In this document: positions 54,288 through 64,000 of the stretch, piece after piece
How the letters are laid out: each line of letters begins with the position of its first letter
Position numbering within the stretch: position 1 is the first letter of the stretch
Origin: Amblyomma americanum
Taxonomy: Eukaryota; Arthropoda; Arachnida; Ixodida; Ixodidae
Reading direction: 5' to 3'
Assembly (NCBI RefSeq): GCF_052857255.1
Contig: NC_135502.1
Coordinates: 152,465,868-152,529,867 of the forward strand
DNA: 64,000 nt
Notes under the pieces: generated by a model
Database searches by the model: none
What the model saw: only the letters and a program-made list of their open reading frames with translations
What the model was told of the DNA's origin: nothing
Made by a program: the position numbers and the translations under genes

Positions 54288-54423
54288 CGAGCGGAATGCC
54301 ACTGGAAGAACCAGCAGAACGCAGCGTGAATGGAAGTTCGTGACCACAATGCCAATGCCGCTCCACAAACTCGCCTGGGCTGTCTTTCCACCCAAGCTGA
54401 AAGCGTACGACATCATCCCAGGT
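54288..54423 (+). CDS. M1 aminopeptidase-like gene, exon 4
   Basis: Acceptor TCTGTTTTCTTTACCATAG|C has a good pyrimidine tract, and phase 2 completes exon 3's split codon (AG+C). The protein, ERNATGRTSRTQREWKFVTT then MPMPLHKLAWAVFPPKLKAY and DIIPG, fits the M1 segment 't.Fe.Tp.MsTYLlAfvv.df', with MPLHKLAWAV in place of MSTYLLAFVV. NAT is a possible glycosylation site. Donor either CCAG|GTGTGA (54421) or GGT|GTGAGT (54423); the latter matches the splice consensus better. The gene must continue for the GAMEN and HExxH exons, which I do not see in the next 9.5 kb. Confidence 0.75.
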
Positions 54424-54979
54424 GTGAGTATCGAAACGCATCGTTAAAAGGGGCTTCCGCATGATTTTGAATTAGCTATGCCGTATATTCATTACCGCAC
54501 TCAGGCTTTGCGAACTTATGCTCACAGGCTGATTTTACTTTTACAGAGAATGATGCGAACACAAGTTGGTTCCGTTTTAGAGCTAGTACCACTGCTATAT
54601 AGACGGGATTGTGCACAGGAAATGTAAACTAGTTCCGAGACGGACATGATGGATGACAAGTGAATTAATTCTCTCGAAGCGAAGGCTAAAAAATGGTACA
54701 TAATCAGCGGTTATTTTCCGCTTTTCGAAAGGAAATAAAAGAAAACCTTGCGCGTGCAGTACACTCTTCGAAGGAATGCTACTGTGAGCAAGCAAAAAAC
54801 ATCCAAACAAGAACCAAACAAAATACAACAAAAGACAAACCATACAAAAAGATTTGAAATTATGCAAGCAAAAAAATAGTGCAGTCTCTCCAATTTATCC
54901 TTAGAAAATGTAGTTACCGATTACCGTGACCATGCGTGCCATTTTGATGACAACGGTCACAGTGTGTTTCCTAATTTGG
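54424..54979. other. Unassigned DNA after exon 4
   Basis: Nothing recognised; would be intron 4 if the M1 gene continues. Confidence 0.35.
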
Positions 54980-55760
54980 TAATTTCTTCTTCCAGTGAAG
55001 CAGTATTTCACCCCTCTTATATGAATTTTATTTCATACCCTGACATAGCTTCTATGCAACTAAATTTAAAAACGAAATCATCGTGTGGTTGTGACAACTT
55101 TCCTATCATATTTGTGAAGCGATATGCTTAGCTAATTGCATTCTTTCAGTATTTTGTGTGTTTGTTTGAAGCAACATTTAAGAGTGCCTGGAAGGTAGCC
55201 AGAGTTGAACCCTTACATAAGATAGGTGACTGACCGGCTTTATTACAAAATTACCGTCTAATAACTCGTACATCCTCATTTTATAAACTAGTTGAACACA
55301 TTATTACTAATCAGTAAAATGAAGTTTTGATGACCACTCAGTTCTCTAGAATACCCTGCACGGGTTCGAAAATGCTACTCAAAATTTATGCAATGAGTGA
55401 CAGTAATACATTGCAATATTTCTACTTTTCAACAAAGCGTTCGTTATAGTTCCGCATTACAGCCTGACTAAAGCTCGGACGCATTGAAGTTCCGGAAATA
55501 CCGATCATATGAAAAAATAACTATTCCACCAATCGCTATCAATTCGGAGCAAAAAAAAATGAGCGAGAATGTGGCTGTCTTCTGATAGACTCCTGCATGC
55601 GTTGTTTGGGACCCGTTGAATAAACACATTATTACTCTTCTCAACAAGGTGCTGGGGAAGGCTGTGAGGATGGTTCAGTGGAAATATTCACCGTGTGACT
55701 CACACTCTGAAGTAATGCAGGATGTCTTCTACACAGAGAGAAAATAATTACGTTTGCAGT
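54980..55760 (+). pseudogene. Collapsed LINE reverse transcriptase remnant
   Basis: SSCGCDNFPIIFVKRYA (the K.SCGPDNIP..FLKRYA block), then FKSAWKVARVEPLHKIGD, NYRLITRTSSFYKLVEHII, then a jump to CVVWDPLNKHI and LNKVLGKAVRMVQ (C-terminal block), with the catalytic YADD region deleted. Words are close to those of the LINE at 61665-64000, so it is probably the same family. Many stops. Confidence 0.75.
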
Positions 55761-56439
55761 TTTTTCCTTCCCAACTTCTGGATCTAGCCATTGGCCCATC
55801 AGCATGTCCACTTCAACGTCGAGGCACACTCGTCGCCACAATCCAAATTCGCTGACGCCGTATTTTGCGCGAACATATTTACTCAAATTTTCATCTTCAC
55901 TCGCGCTGCAGCCAATTGGAAAGATTATTACCTCTCGCCACGCTTCGGTAATTTGTTAACATTGTTTGCATTGCTTTGTTTATCGTTTTACCCACCCCGC
56001 TGTGGTCTGCTCAATGTTTGCAGTGTTGAATAAAGAATAAAAAAAAGCGAGAGTTTTTGAGAAAGTGTTACACATAAACACCTAACCAGCGGAGAAAATA
56101 GGAAGATCCATTCCATCTTCGAGCCTATGCTACAGGCGTTAACAAAAGTGGCAGTCAGATGCGCTGTGGGGCAGACAGGTTACGTCTGAACATCAGCAGT
56201 TGTCCAGAGAGGGAGTGTAGAGAGCAGCAGAAAAGGGCGTGGTCGACAGTTGGCAGTCGTTGTCACACGCTTCGAGGCAAGGTGTAGCGGGGCTGCTTGA
56301 CATGCTAACTCCATACCACTGTCGGCAATGTGACAGACACCAAGGAGCAAAATCTTGCTTGCTCAGTGTTTAATGTGGGTAGGCAACAGATATATTCGAC
56401 AGAACGAAAAGAATAAATATGAGGTAGCGCGCACTGGGA
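55761..56439. other. Unassigned DNA
   Basis: No supported gene or repeat. Confidence 0.3.
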
Positions 56440-56945
56440 GCTAGTCTCATATGATGAGTGGAAGTTTACCAACGTCTTTAAAGAGGAAAGTACATAACAG
56501 CTCTATGTCACTGATACTCACCTGTGGGGTCAGATACGTGAATGCCTATTTAAACGGTTGAACTTAAATTGAGGACAACGCAGCGAGCGGCGGAAAGGAA
56601 AACGCGAGGGGCAAAAATAAGAAAAAGCAAGGCAGCAAGTGTCAGGGAACAAACGCTGGTGATTGCGTACTCGAAATCAAGAGGAGAACTGTGCTTGGGC
56701 GGGACATCTACTGCGCTGGCAAGATAATCGTTGGTGATTAAGGGTAACCGAGTGGATCCCAGAGAGAATGCAAGCGTATCAGAGAGGAGGGGGGGGGGGC
56801 AGAATGTTAGGTTACAAGTTTACGGGAATAAGTTGCCACGACTGGTACAGGAACGGGTTAATCAGAAAGATATACTAAATGCCTTTGTCGTGCAGCAGGG
56901 TGTAGTCAGGATGTCGATGATAATGATGAATTTCGATGAAAACGC
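56440..56945 (+). pseudogene. RTE LINE 3' remnant
   Basis: GAGTGGAAGTTTACCAACGT, AAGAGGAAAGTACATAACAG, ATTGAGGACAACGCAGCGAG and the CTGCGCTGGCAAGATAATCG and GTAACCGAGTGGATCCC words match 6560-7000 of the RTE element, ending in GATGATAATGATGA. It lacks the RT core and is frame-broken throughout. Confidence 0.8.
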
Positions 56946-57417
56946 GCAGTGCTTTAATTCGGCACACTGTTATTGAATTAAGGATTTCCGAATCTACCAG
57001 GCCTGCATCATATCAAGAAAAAAAAAACATGCCTTTTTGACAATAAAGGCACTCTATATCAGCATTTTATTCTTTATATAGCGGCCGTTATCAAGCACCA
57101 CATATAAATAAAGCAGCCGTGGCCAACCGGCACTGCCATCAAAAAAGTACTTTGTTCTAGCCTCGAAATTGCGGACAAGCGCTTCAGTTCAGTGCTGCCA
57201 TGTGCTGAGCTCTACCACAAAAATTTTGATTGTTTATCACATCGCAATGCAAAACCACTACATATATCCGAATGCTTCCAGGAGTGTTTGATGTGAGCAC
57301 AGGAAACACTTTATCCGTCTCATTTTCAAAGCCGTACACCGCAGGCAATAAGCATAAACATCGTAGCGCACAATTAAACAGCTCTTATTTTCTTTCAGTT
57401 ACTGTTCTGCCGCTGTT
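56946..57417. other. Unassigned DNA
   Basis: Nothing recognised. Confidence 0.3.
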
Positions 57418-57630
57418 GCTGAGTTGTTATGGCGCTTGGCTGCTGGGTCGAAGGACGCCGGTTCGATCCCGGCCGCGGCGGTGGAACTTCTAAGGAGGCA
57501 AAACTCTAGACGCCCGTCTACTGTGCGATGTCAGTCCACGTTAAGTAACCCCAGGTGGTCGAAATTTCCGGAGCCGTTCACTACGGCGTCTCTCAAAACC
57601 ATAGTTGCTTTGGGACGTTAAACGCCCAGA
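57418..57630 (+). mobile_element. tRNA-derived SINE, second subfamily
   Basis: Head partly lost (GTTATGGCGCTTGGCTGCTG), B box GGTTCGATCCC, then GGCGGTGGAACTTCTAAGGA, TGCGATGTCAGTCCACGTTA, GGTCGAAATTTCCGGAGCC and GGGACGTTAAACGCCC end. Confidence 0.85.
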
Positions 57631-59417
57631 AAATCGCAAATCTTTCAGCTACTCACGTAAATGCCCCTTGACCACCTCCGTGTTCGATACTGGCAGCTCA
57701 CAGACACCGCTGGAAGGTAATGTGCAGGAGAGCTGCACATGTGCACGTGTCAAATTAAGCGTATTGGAGGACCCCTGCACCTGTAGCGGTGAGCAGCGCT
57801 ATAGTATCGCAAAGCTTATGTGGTGCAACATAGCGGAATTTGAGTCATTCAGCCACCGCTAACTGCAATCATTTTCAATGATTTTCTCATCGTGTGGTCA
57901 TCATTGAAAGCAGAGTTTGAAAGCATGCGTCATATTTTCTATAGCAGCCGCATTTATCGCTTACATTGGGAGCGGAAATTTATCTGGCGCAACTACACCA
58001 TGGTTCCCACTTCGCTTATGCTGTTTTTACTAATGTTATGCAAATCTTTCTTTAGAGGAAATTTGTTATGCTGCCTGTTTCCCCTTTGCTGCACATGAAA
58101 TACTAAACTTCGTTCCTCTAAACGCTCTCATATAAAGCAACTACTTTGATACAGCGGGGTGATTAGGCTTTGAATAATGTAGAGCTGAACATGTCGCGCA
58201 ATGCTATAGAAGCTTTGCCAATCCTTTAAATCTGTGACCAATGTTCGAGGTCTCAGGTGGACTCGAGTGTAAGAGTGAAGGGATTCAGTACAGATTGCAT
58301 CGCTATCGAGAATGCTGCCGATGCATTGTGACTGGAACTTAAGAAGCAAAATTACGCTACCTACTGAGCAGCATTATAAGCAGGGACACAAATAAGCTGC
58401 CCTAAAAGGCGTAAAAAAAGCTTTGACAGCTTACAGTAATAGTAGGGGAGCAGGCTGTTGATATGAGAATTCCGAACTGAGCTGTAGGAAACACTCGATA
58501 ATTTTTCTCTTCACTATCATTTTCAATTAGTCACAAACTTCATGTATGTTTTTGTAATTTTTTAATTTTGTAATTAATTTTTCTCATCAGTTTGCCAACC
58601 GGATTGTCCGTTAATCAGGAGTTAATCAGGCGTTAACCCGTTAATCAGGCGTGACACATGATTGTCTGATTGTTGCTGTTTTGTGCAGAGATTATGCCAA
58701 ATGGGTGAGCGCTAAGCTTAGCGCAGCAGCTAGCTGAAGAACCGTCGCACACTCGCGTGCAGACTTTTTTGTCACATAGCTGATATTTTTTTCCACCCCC
58801 AAAATTTTTCTGGGAAACACTCGCCCTGTGACCGCAGTTGGCTGACGACTGAGGCCAGCAAAAAAATTATTTTTTTGAACAGGAAAGTTCCGACAACCTG
58901 GGAGAAAAAAAAGAGAATCGCTTTTTGTACTCTATGGTTCAGGCTTAATACGCATCTTTAGGTTGAGGACCTTGCAACAGGCAGCCAAAGTGAGTGCAAC
59001 GCCCCAGAAAAGTTATACCGAACAGTTTTTAACTAATTGCTTTGAACATTGTGAACCTGTAGAGCGGAATGAATTCTTTGTTTTGCTGCGTGATTTCCAG
59101 ACGGAGCATAAAACTGGTGGGCGCCATGTTTAACCAGCGCATTTGACAAGGCTGTTTAATCGCTGAAGGACTGCATGGCTGCATCGCGAATATTCTGCGG
59201 AAAGTGGCAGTTCGGCTGTGGCAACTCAGTTCTCATCAGGATTACTAACTGTACTGTCAGCACACGACCCTTGCAAGATCGCAGCGCTGCGCCTTTGATT
59301 ACTGATGGCACAGTCCAAATCCATAGAGACGTCTTACCTTTTGTGCCTACAAAGCCTTTGTGGCAGCTGGCCAGAGTTGGTTATAAGGAACTCACATAAA
59401 ACTGCGCCTCTATTATG
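57631..59417. other. 1.8 kb of unassigned DNA
   Basis: No supported gene. GTTAATCAGG occurs three times within 58611-58650 as a small irregular tandem repeat. Confidence 0.35.
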
Positions 59418-59950
59418 GCGATAGCCTTTAATGGCTCATACTCGCGGTGACCGTCCGTCCGTTGCATCGCCGCCTAGGTGACGTGAACTACCCGCGGTGG
59501 CCGTTCTTTCGTTACATCGCCGCATAGGTCACATGACTTAGGTCACGTGACGCTACGCTCGCGCCAGCTTCTCTTCTGTCGTGAAATTAATTCAAGCGCG
59601 GCAAACTCAAATCAGTGCAATGAGTTGCAAACGGCTTTCGCCTTCCAGCTGTTAAGAGGTATCCAAGTGCCTCAAACGAATTGTTCCTGGTAGATTTTGC
59701 AATTTTGAACCGAAAGCTTCAATACGCCATGTGTTCAAGAGGGTACCGTCAGCGCATCCTTGAACAACTTGGGTCACACAATCCTTACCGACGGCTGTGA
59801 TAAGAGCAGCCAGCTGCCAGTGTAGTGGCGCATCACTGAACCGCTTCTCCACGGCGCTGGTGGTGGTATCAGGACTCTCATCTATTTATGAATGCTAAGT
59901 AGAGAATGAGGAATTCTGCATATGTGGACATTAAAACACAAATTACATCG
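59418..59950 (+). repeat. Dispersed CACGTG-type repeat, longest copy
   Basis: The left part (59418-59690) matches 200-497; the right part (59755-59950: AACTTGGGTCACACAATCC, CATCACTGAACCGCTTCTCC, TATTTATGAATGCTAAGTAG) matches the right-hand halves at 33299, 34960 and 44150. This copy shows that the two halves belong to one element of roughly 530 bp or more. No coding capacity. Confidence 0.75.
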
Positions 59951-60249
59951 CATCATGCGCTTAAGGCGGAGATTAAGGGCCTCCTGCAATCAATGAGCAT
60001 TTATTTCACCAACAAAGTGTACAGGTGGCGAAAAAGGGCGGCCGAGAAAAGCTGCAGGTTACGCAGCTTGACAAAAGCCCCGTCCGCCCCTCAAGCAGTG
60101 ACAGGCTATAGTACATGTAAAGAAACGTACATGCACGCACACTGATAACAAAGAAAAAAACATGTAATCGATGCTGATCAAGACTTACAAAGACAGAAAT
60201 ACCACTGAGATCTGTCATTTATGATAACATATGTTGTAACAGAAAACTG
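59951..60249. other. Unassigned spacer
   Basis: Nothing recognised. Confidence 0.3.
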
Positions 60250-61060
60250 TGTCGAAATAGCACATGGTTATCAAATATGTAAATCTTGGAAGGCAGATGC
60301 ATGTAGTACACAGGTGACGCAGAAAAACACGATTGCACTTGTAATTGAATATTGCATTCTTCTTGTCAAGTGAAATGTGATGCATATTATGAACAAGAAT
60401 AATTCAGTTAGGCGCCAATTATTTAGCGTCAATACATCGATACCTAGTTGATAAAAGTAGTTTATTAGATTAGGTGGAGTACAATTTGCGCGCTGCCGGC
60501 CGTACTCTGTGCGAGAGAATGTTATTTGCCATGGGGGTTGGTGTCTATATGGGTACACGTAGTGGGTGTGTTTGAGGTTTGCATTTGGTCGAAATAAGTC
60601 CAGTTTTCCATCGACTGCACTTTTATAGCATCTTAGTAGTTTGTTATTACACACATCTGCCACTTTAAGTATTTTAAGTGTCTTAAGAAATCCTTCCGTA
60701 TGTTCAAGAAAATGTGCATTTTGTATGGCTCCTACTGCTTTCTTTTGTAAAATAGTCAATTTATGCAGGTTTTGGGACGTCGTATTTCCCCAAACTGACA
60801 CACAGTAACAGAGATGAGAATGGAGAAGGGAATGGTATATGAGTTTTTTATGGCGACAGGAAGATAATGCCGTGTTCTGTTAAGCACGCCAACTGATTTG
60901 CAAATTTTTGTACACATAGCGTTAATATGTTCATTCCAGGAATGTTTTCTGAGAAAATTACTCCTGAAGAATCACCACCTGCTTTTGCACGTCTGCGCAG
61001 TTTAACTAAGTGAAACCCCTTCCAATTTTCTTCCAGAATCAGCTGACTCCTGTTATAACG
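60250..61060 (-). pseudogene. LINE C-terminal remnant (CR1/L2-like)
   Basis: Minus strand. GVIFSENIPGMNILTLCVQK (about 61000-60900; the 'LGv.id..l.W..Hi..v..K' block), then, after frame breaks, MSVWGNTTSQNLHKLTILQK and KKAVGAIQNAHFLEHTEGF with FLKTLKILKVADVCNNKLLR (60801-60600), the standard C-terminal 'vWG.t....l..l...Qkk.vR.i' block of CR1-group LINEs. RT core missing. Confidence 0.75.
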
Positions 61061-61664
61061 CCTCAACTTCCACCCGAGGCCATTCGTACATTTGCTTCGC
61101 ATCCATCTCCAAATAGTTGATATGCTTCTGTTCTCTATCCACACTTTTTGCAGCGATAGGTACACGTGGTAGCTTGCAAAATAGTCTTCGTTTCGCAGCC
61201 GTGCGCTGCATGGAACTGAGGGCTTGCCCAGAGCCTCCTAGAAACAGAGAAGGCTGGCACGGCGCACTGGCGCTTCAAACATGGGGACTGAGGGATAGGA
61301 GGTATGGCTCATGCCAGGAGGCGCTGCTACCTTTGTAGCATCGTGATGATGATGATACGGCGAGAGGGAGTGAGGAATGTGCCTATAACTCTAGGCCTAT
61401 GCGTAACCACCACAGTGTACTTACTCTTCGTCAGACATTTAAAACGTATGGCAGTAACTGCCCTTAGGGACGATCATGCAAGGCGTACGATAACGGGAAG
61501 ACCGAGCACTGCTACGGGAACACAAAGAGACGAAGTTGGTATGATGCGCAAGACGCGAGTATAGAGGGCGCGATGCACCCGATACAGACCGAAGAATGGT
61601 CTGAGTTTGGTGACCTGCATGATATAACGTAAAAATTGTTCACGTTTGCTGGTAGTACGTTCAC
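61061..61664. other. Unassigned spacer
   Basis: No supported gene; small frames look like chance. Confidence 0.3.
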
Positions 61665-61670
61665 TCGCAT

Positions 61671-61711
61671 TTATTTATTTATTTATTTATTTATTTATTT
61701 TATTTATCAAT
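61671..61711 (-). repeat. (ATTT)n tail of the LINE
   Basis: Eight or more ATTT units on the plus strand, at the 3' end of the minus-strand LINE. Confidence 0.9.
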
Positions 61712-61839
61712 ACTGCAATCCCCTCTGGGGATTTTAGCAGGGTGGGATACAATAAATACATAATGAAAACAATAACACAGACAAAGCATATAATACAAAT
61801 TAGATCCATGGAGCGTATAAACAGTTAGACAACACATTT

Positions 61840-62499
61840 CTAAACAATACCTGAAATAAATGCCGATAGTGATGATTTTGAAATTTGATCATTGGTTAGT
61901 AGATTCCATTCAGTTACTGTTCGGGAAAAGAAAGGATACTTAAAACAGTTATTATGGGTGCTAAAGGCGGTTATTATGCGACTGTGTCTCTGCCTTGTAG
62001 AATACCCAGATGAAAAACTAATTATTCCCGTGAGGTCGGTTTTATAATGACCGTTAATAAGTTGAAAGAGGAATTTTAGTCGTGATACACGGTTTCTTTG
62101 CGTTAATGGTGGCAGGTTTGCTTTCATTAGTAGTTCGGTTACTGATGTATGTCCAAAGCTATTATATATGAAGCGAACTGCTTTTCTTTGCACCATTTCC
62201 ATCTTGGTGATGTTAGTCTTGGTGAAAGGGTCCCAAATTACACATGCATAGTCTAGTATCGGCAGAATTACACTTTTGTATACGAGCAGACGGACAGAAG
62301 GGGTGGAAAGTCTCAAAGCCCTCCTCAAGAAGAATAATTTGCGGTTAGCATTAGCTACTACATATTCAAGGTGCTTAGTCCAAGTGAGATCATTAGTGAT
62401 CCAGAGTCCTAGATACTTGTAGTGTGTTACTTCGGAGAGAAATATGTCGTTAGTAGCATATGGATATTTAAGTTTGTGCTTCTTGCGTGTAATGGTCAT
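61840..62499 (-). CDS. LINE ORF2 C-terminal part
   Basis: Continues the RT after the one-base shift: FLSEVTHYKYLGLWITNDLT with WTKHLEYVVANANRKLFFLR, then KSVILPILDYACVIWDPFTK and MVQRKAVRFIYNSF, the C-terminal block of Jockey/CR1-type ORF2, and ends at a stop near 61840. The ATG at 62499 overlaps the previous frame's TGA; I read this as a frameshift, not a separate gene. Confidence 0.88.
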   Translation of the reverse strand: MTITRKKHKLKYPYATNDIFLSEVTHYKYLGLWITNDLTWTKHLEYVVANANRKLFFLRRALRLSTPSVRLLVYKSVILPILDYACVIWDPFTKTNITKMEMVQRKAVRFIYNSFGHTSVTELLMKANLPPLTQRNRVSRLKFLFQLINGHYKTDLTGIISFSSGYSTRQRHSRIITAFSTHNNCFKYPFFSRTVTEWNLLTNDQISKSSLSAFISGIV

Positions 62500-64000
62500 A
62501 AAAACAGTTTTTGAAAATTAATTGACATTTGCCAAGCTTTGCACCAGGCAACAACTTGTCCTAAGGCATTGTTCAGCAGTTCCTGGTCAGCGGCATTCTC
62601 TATTTCCGAGTACAATACACAGTCGTCAGCATAAAGTTTAACCTTAACGGGAATACCACGCAGTACATCATTAATAAACAAAAGAAACAAAAGAGGCCCA
62701 AGCACCGAGCCCTGCGGGACGCCAGAGCCAACTGAAAGTCGTTCTGAATGGTGGTCATTAAAAACAACAAATTGTTCTCTGTTCTCAAGATAAGCCTCAA
62801 GCCAATTAATTAGTTGAGAATTTTTCAGTATTGCGCCTAATTTGTGAAGTAACTTTTTATGAGACACCTTGTCGAAAGCCTTTGAAAAATCCATAAAAAC
62901 AGCGTCTATTTGTTTCACATTGTTAATTGCTTTAGCAAAGTCATGCACTGTTAGAACCAATTGGGTATTTGTAGAGTAGCCTTTTCGGAAACCATGTTGA
63001 TGCTTCGTAAGTATATTATATTTCTCCAAGAACTCTGAGAAATGATTATGAATTATGTGTTCCAAAAGTTTACATACCGTAGATGTTAAAGAAATTGGGC
63101 GGTAATTTTGAATGCACTGTTTTTTTCCTGCCTTATGTAGTGGCTTCACTGTGGCAGTCCTCCAGTCGCTCGGCACTTGTCCCTCGCACAATGATCTCGT
63201 GAACTGAACGTGCAGGTATTTTGAGGTCCATTCTGCATACCGCTTTAAAAATGTGTTTGGAATGTTGTCCGGACCGCAAGACTTTTTAATGTCCAGATTT
63301 AAAAGAATGTTTAGTATTCCTGTTTCACTTATTTTACCATCGGGTATAGGTGACGTAGGTAATTCGAAAGACGGCATTACGCCATTATCTTTAGTAAAGA
63401 CGGACTTAAAATGTTTAATAAATGCATTTGCTATTTCCTTGCCATCGCACACATCTTTACCATCAACATGAAACACATCACATTCCTTGGAAGTCGGAGA
63501 AATAGAACGCCAAAACTTTTCTGGAGCTGTAGTTATGAAACTGGGCAGTGATTCACCATAGTAGCGTTGTTTATCGGCATATACTTTATTCTTAAGGCGG
63601 GAGGAGATTTCGTCAATCTTGTTTTTGACCGCCTGTGCAGCATGGATTTTCAATCTTTTCTTAAGACGCCTCAATTGCTTTTGGAGTCGTAACGTCTCAC
63701 GGGAGATCCAGGGGTTCCTGCCGTTTTTCTTTTTAGTTATCAGCGGGACAAAACGGTCAATGCACTCTTTTACTAATTTTTTAAACCTGCACCAAAGCGA
63801 ATGCACATCATCTGTGCTATCTGAAAAGGCATCGAAGTTAAGCGAAAGTATGTCAATGATTGATACATCATCGGCTCGAGAAAAGTTTGGGTAAGATGGA
63901 TATTTAGGCTTGCTATTCAAGACGGCATCAGCAATGGTGAGTAGGACAGCTTCGTGGTCTGAAATTCCAGGTACTATTTCGTAATTTGTATCTGCGCCTA
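62496..64000 (-). CDS. LINE ORF2: endonuclease end and reverse transcriptase (partial at edge)
   Basis: The frame is open from the edge (64000) to TGA at 62496. It starts inside the APE endonuclease (GISDHEAVL, the C-terminal SDH motif, about 63965-63940), passes a basic linker (NPWISRETLRLQKQLRRLKK) and the RT: SCGPDNIPNTFLKRYA, NYRPISLTSTVCKLLEHII, HGFRKGYSTNTQLV, FMDFSKAFDKVSHKKLLHKL, SGVPQGSVLGPLLFLLFIND, and the catalytic YADD at 62622-62633. The frame is lost in a short A-run near 62508, where one missing base separates it from the thumb region. CR1/Jockey-group by motif style. Key residues intact. Confidence 0.92.
   Translation of the reverse strand, partial: GADTNYEIVPGISDHEAVLLTIADAVLNSKPKYPSYPNFSRADDVSIIDILSLNFDAFSDSTDDVHSLWCRFKKLVKECIDRFVPLITKKKNGRNPWISRETLRLQKQLRRLKKRLKIHAAQAVKNKIDEISSRLKNKVYADKQRYYGESLPSFITTAPEKFWRSISPTSKECDVFHVDGKDVCDGKEIANAFIKHFKSVFTKDNGVMPSFELPTSPIPDGKISETGILNILLNLDIKKSCGPDNIPNTFLKRYAEWTSKYLHVQFTRSLCEGQVPSDWRTATVKPLHKAGKKQCIQNYRPISLTSTVCKLLEHIIHNHFSEFLEKYNILTKHQHGFRKGYSTNTQLVLTVHDFAKAINNVKQIDAVFMDFSKAFDKVSHKKLLHKLGAILKNSQLINWLEAYLENREQFVVFNDHHSERLSVGSGVPQGSVLGPLLFLLFINDVLRGIPVKVKLYADDCVLYSEIENAADQELLNNALGQVVAWCKAWQMSINFQKLFL

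Larger units (their letters stand above)
61665..64000 (-). mobile_element. Nearly intact non-LTR retrotransposon, runs off the right edge
   Basis: Minus strand. ORF2 coding sequence from the window edge to 61840, a ~130-base 3' UTR, and an AAAT-repeat tail (61671-61711 as ATTT on the plus strand). Upstream sequence, including most of the endonuclease, lies outside the window. One frameshift only. Confidence 0.88.

Noticed and set aside
55641..55886. Minus-strand frame of 81 codons
   Set aside because: Shadow of a plus-strand LINE remnant; no motif of its own.
59175..59399. 74-codon plus-strand frame downstream of the M1 gene
   Set aside because: Checked for M1 catalytic blocks; none present and no family resemblance.

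Overview
This is eukaryotic, almost certainly ixodid tick, nuclear DNA. It is AT-rich and intron-like, with only short open frames outside transposons. It carries many copies of a tRNA-derived SINE with the tick-typical head (CCGCCGCGGTGGCTCAGTGG) that resembles the Ruka family, together with RTE, CR1-like and I-like LINEs, Ty3/gypsy elements and a Penelope-like element. There are no prokaryotic operons, rRNA genes, CRISPR arrays or convincing functional tRNA genes.

Layout. 1-5384: mostly unassigned DNA with a dispersed CACGTG-rich repeat, a minus-strand RTE fragment and a minus-strand SINE. 5385-7071: a 5'-truncated RTE LINE with an 11-bp target-site duplication (TSD). 7140-8880: a decayed minus-strand CR1/Jockey-group LINE. 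8881-12133: unassigned DNA with microsatellites. 12134-20737: a complete Ty3/gypsy element (gypsy-1) with ~1.09-kb LTRs and a GCAC TSD, coding-dead, with a Penelope-like element (PLE) nested inside between 9-bp TSDs. 22841-29926: a second, older gypsy (gypsy-2) carrying an I-type LINE in its 5' LTR, an insert containing a 128-bp perfect palindrome, and a SINE in its RT that itself contains a 121-bp MITE-like element. 32440-33180: a GC/CpG-rich block with ~90-bp tandem repeats and NRF-1-like sites.

38046-54423, plus strand: the only host gene I can support. Four exons encode the N-terminal part of a divergent M1-family (aminopeptidase N-like) type II membrane protein. Splice phases match across all three introns. 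The introns hold SINEs, a CR1-like LINE (45558-48175) and a minus-strand gypsy (48800-51100). The catalytic exons (GAMEN, HExxH) are not seen before the window ends.

54980-64000: degraded LINE fragments, two SINE/repeat copies and a nearly intact minus-strand LINE (61665-64000) that runs off the right edge.

The most unusual structures are the 128-bp perfect palindrome at 25619-25746, a similarly built imperfect palindrome at 45432-45553 (both centred on AGCGCT), two hammerhead-like hairpins of PLE type, and the divergent M1 gene.
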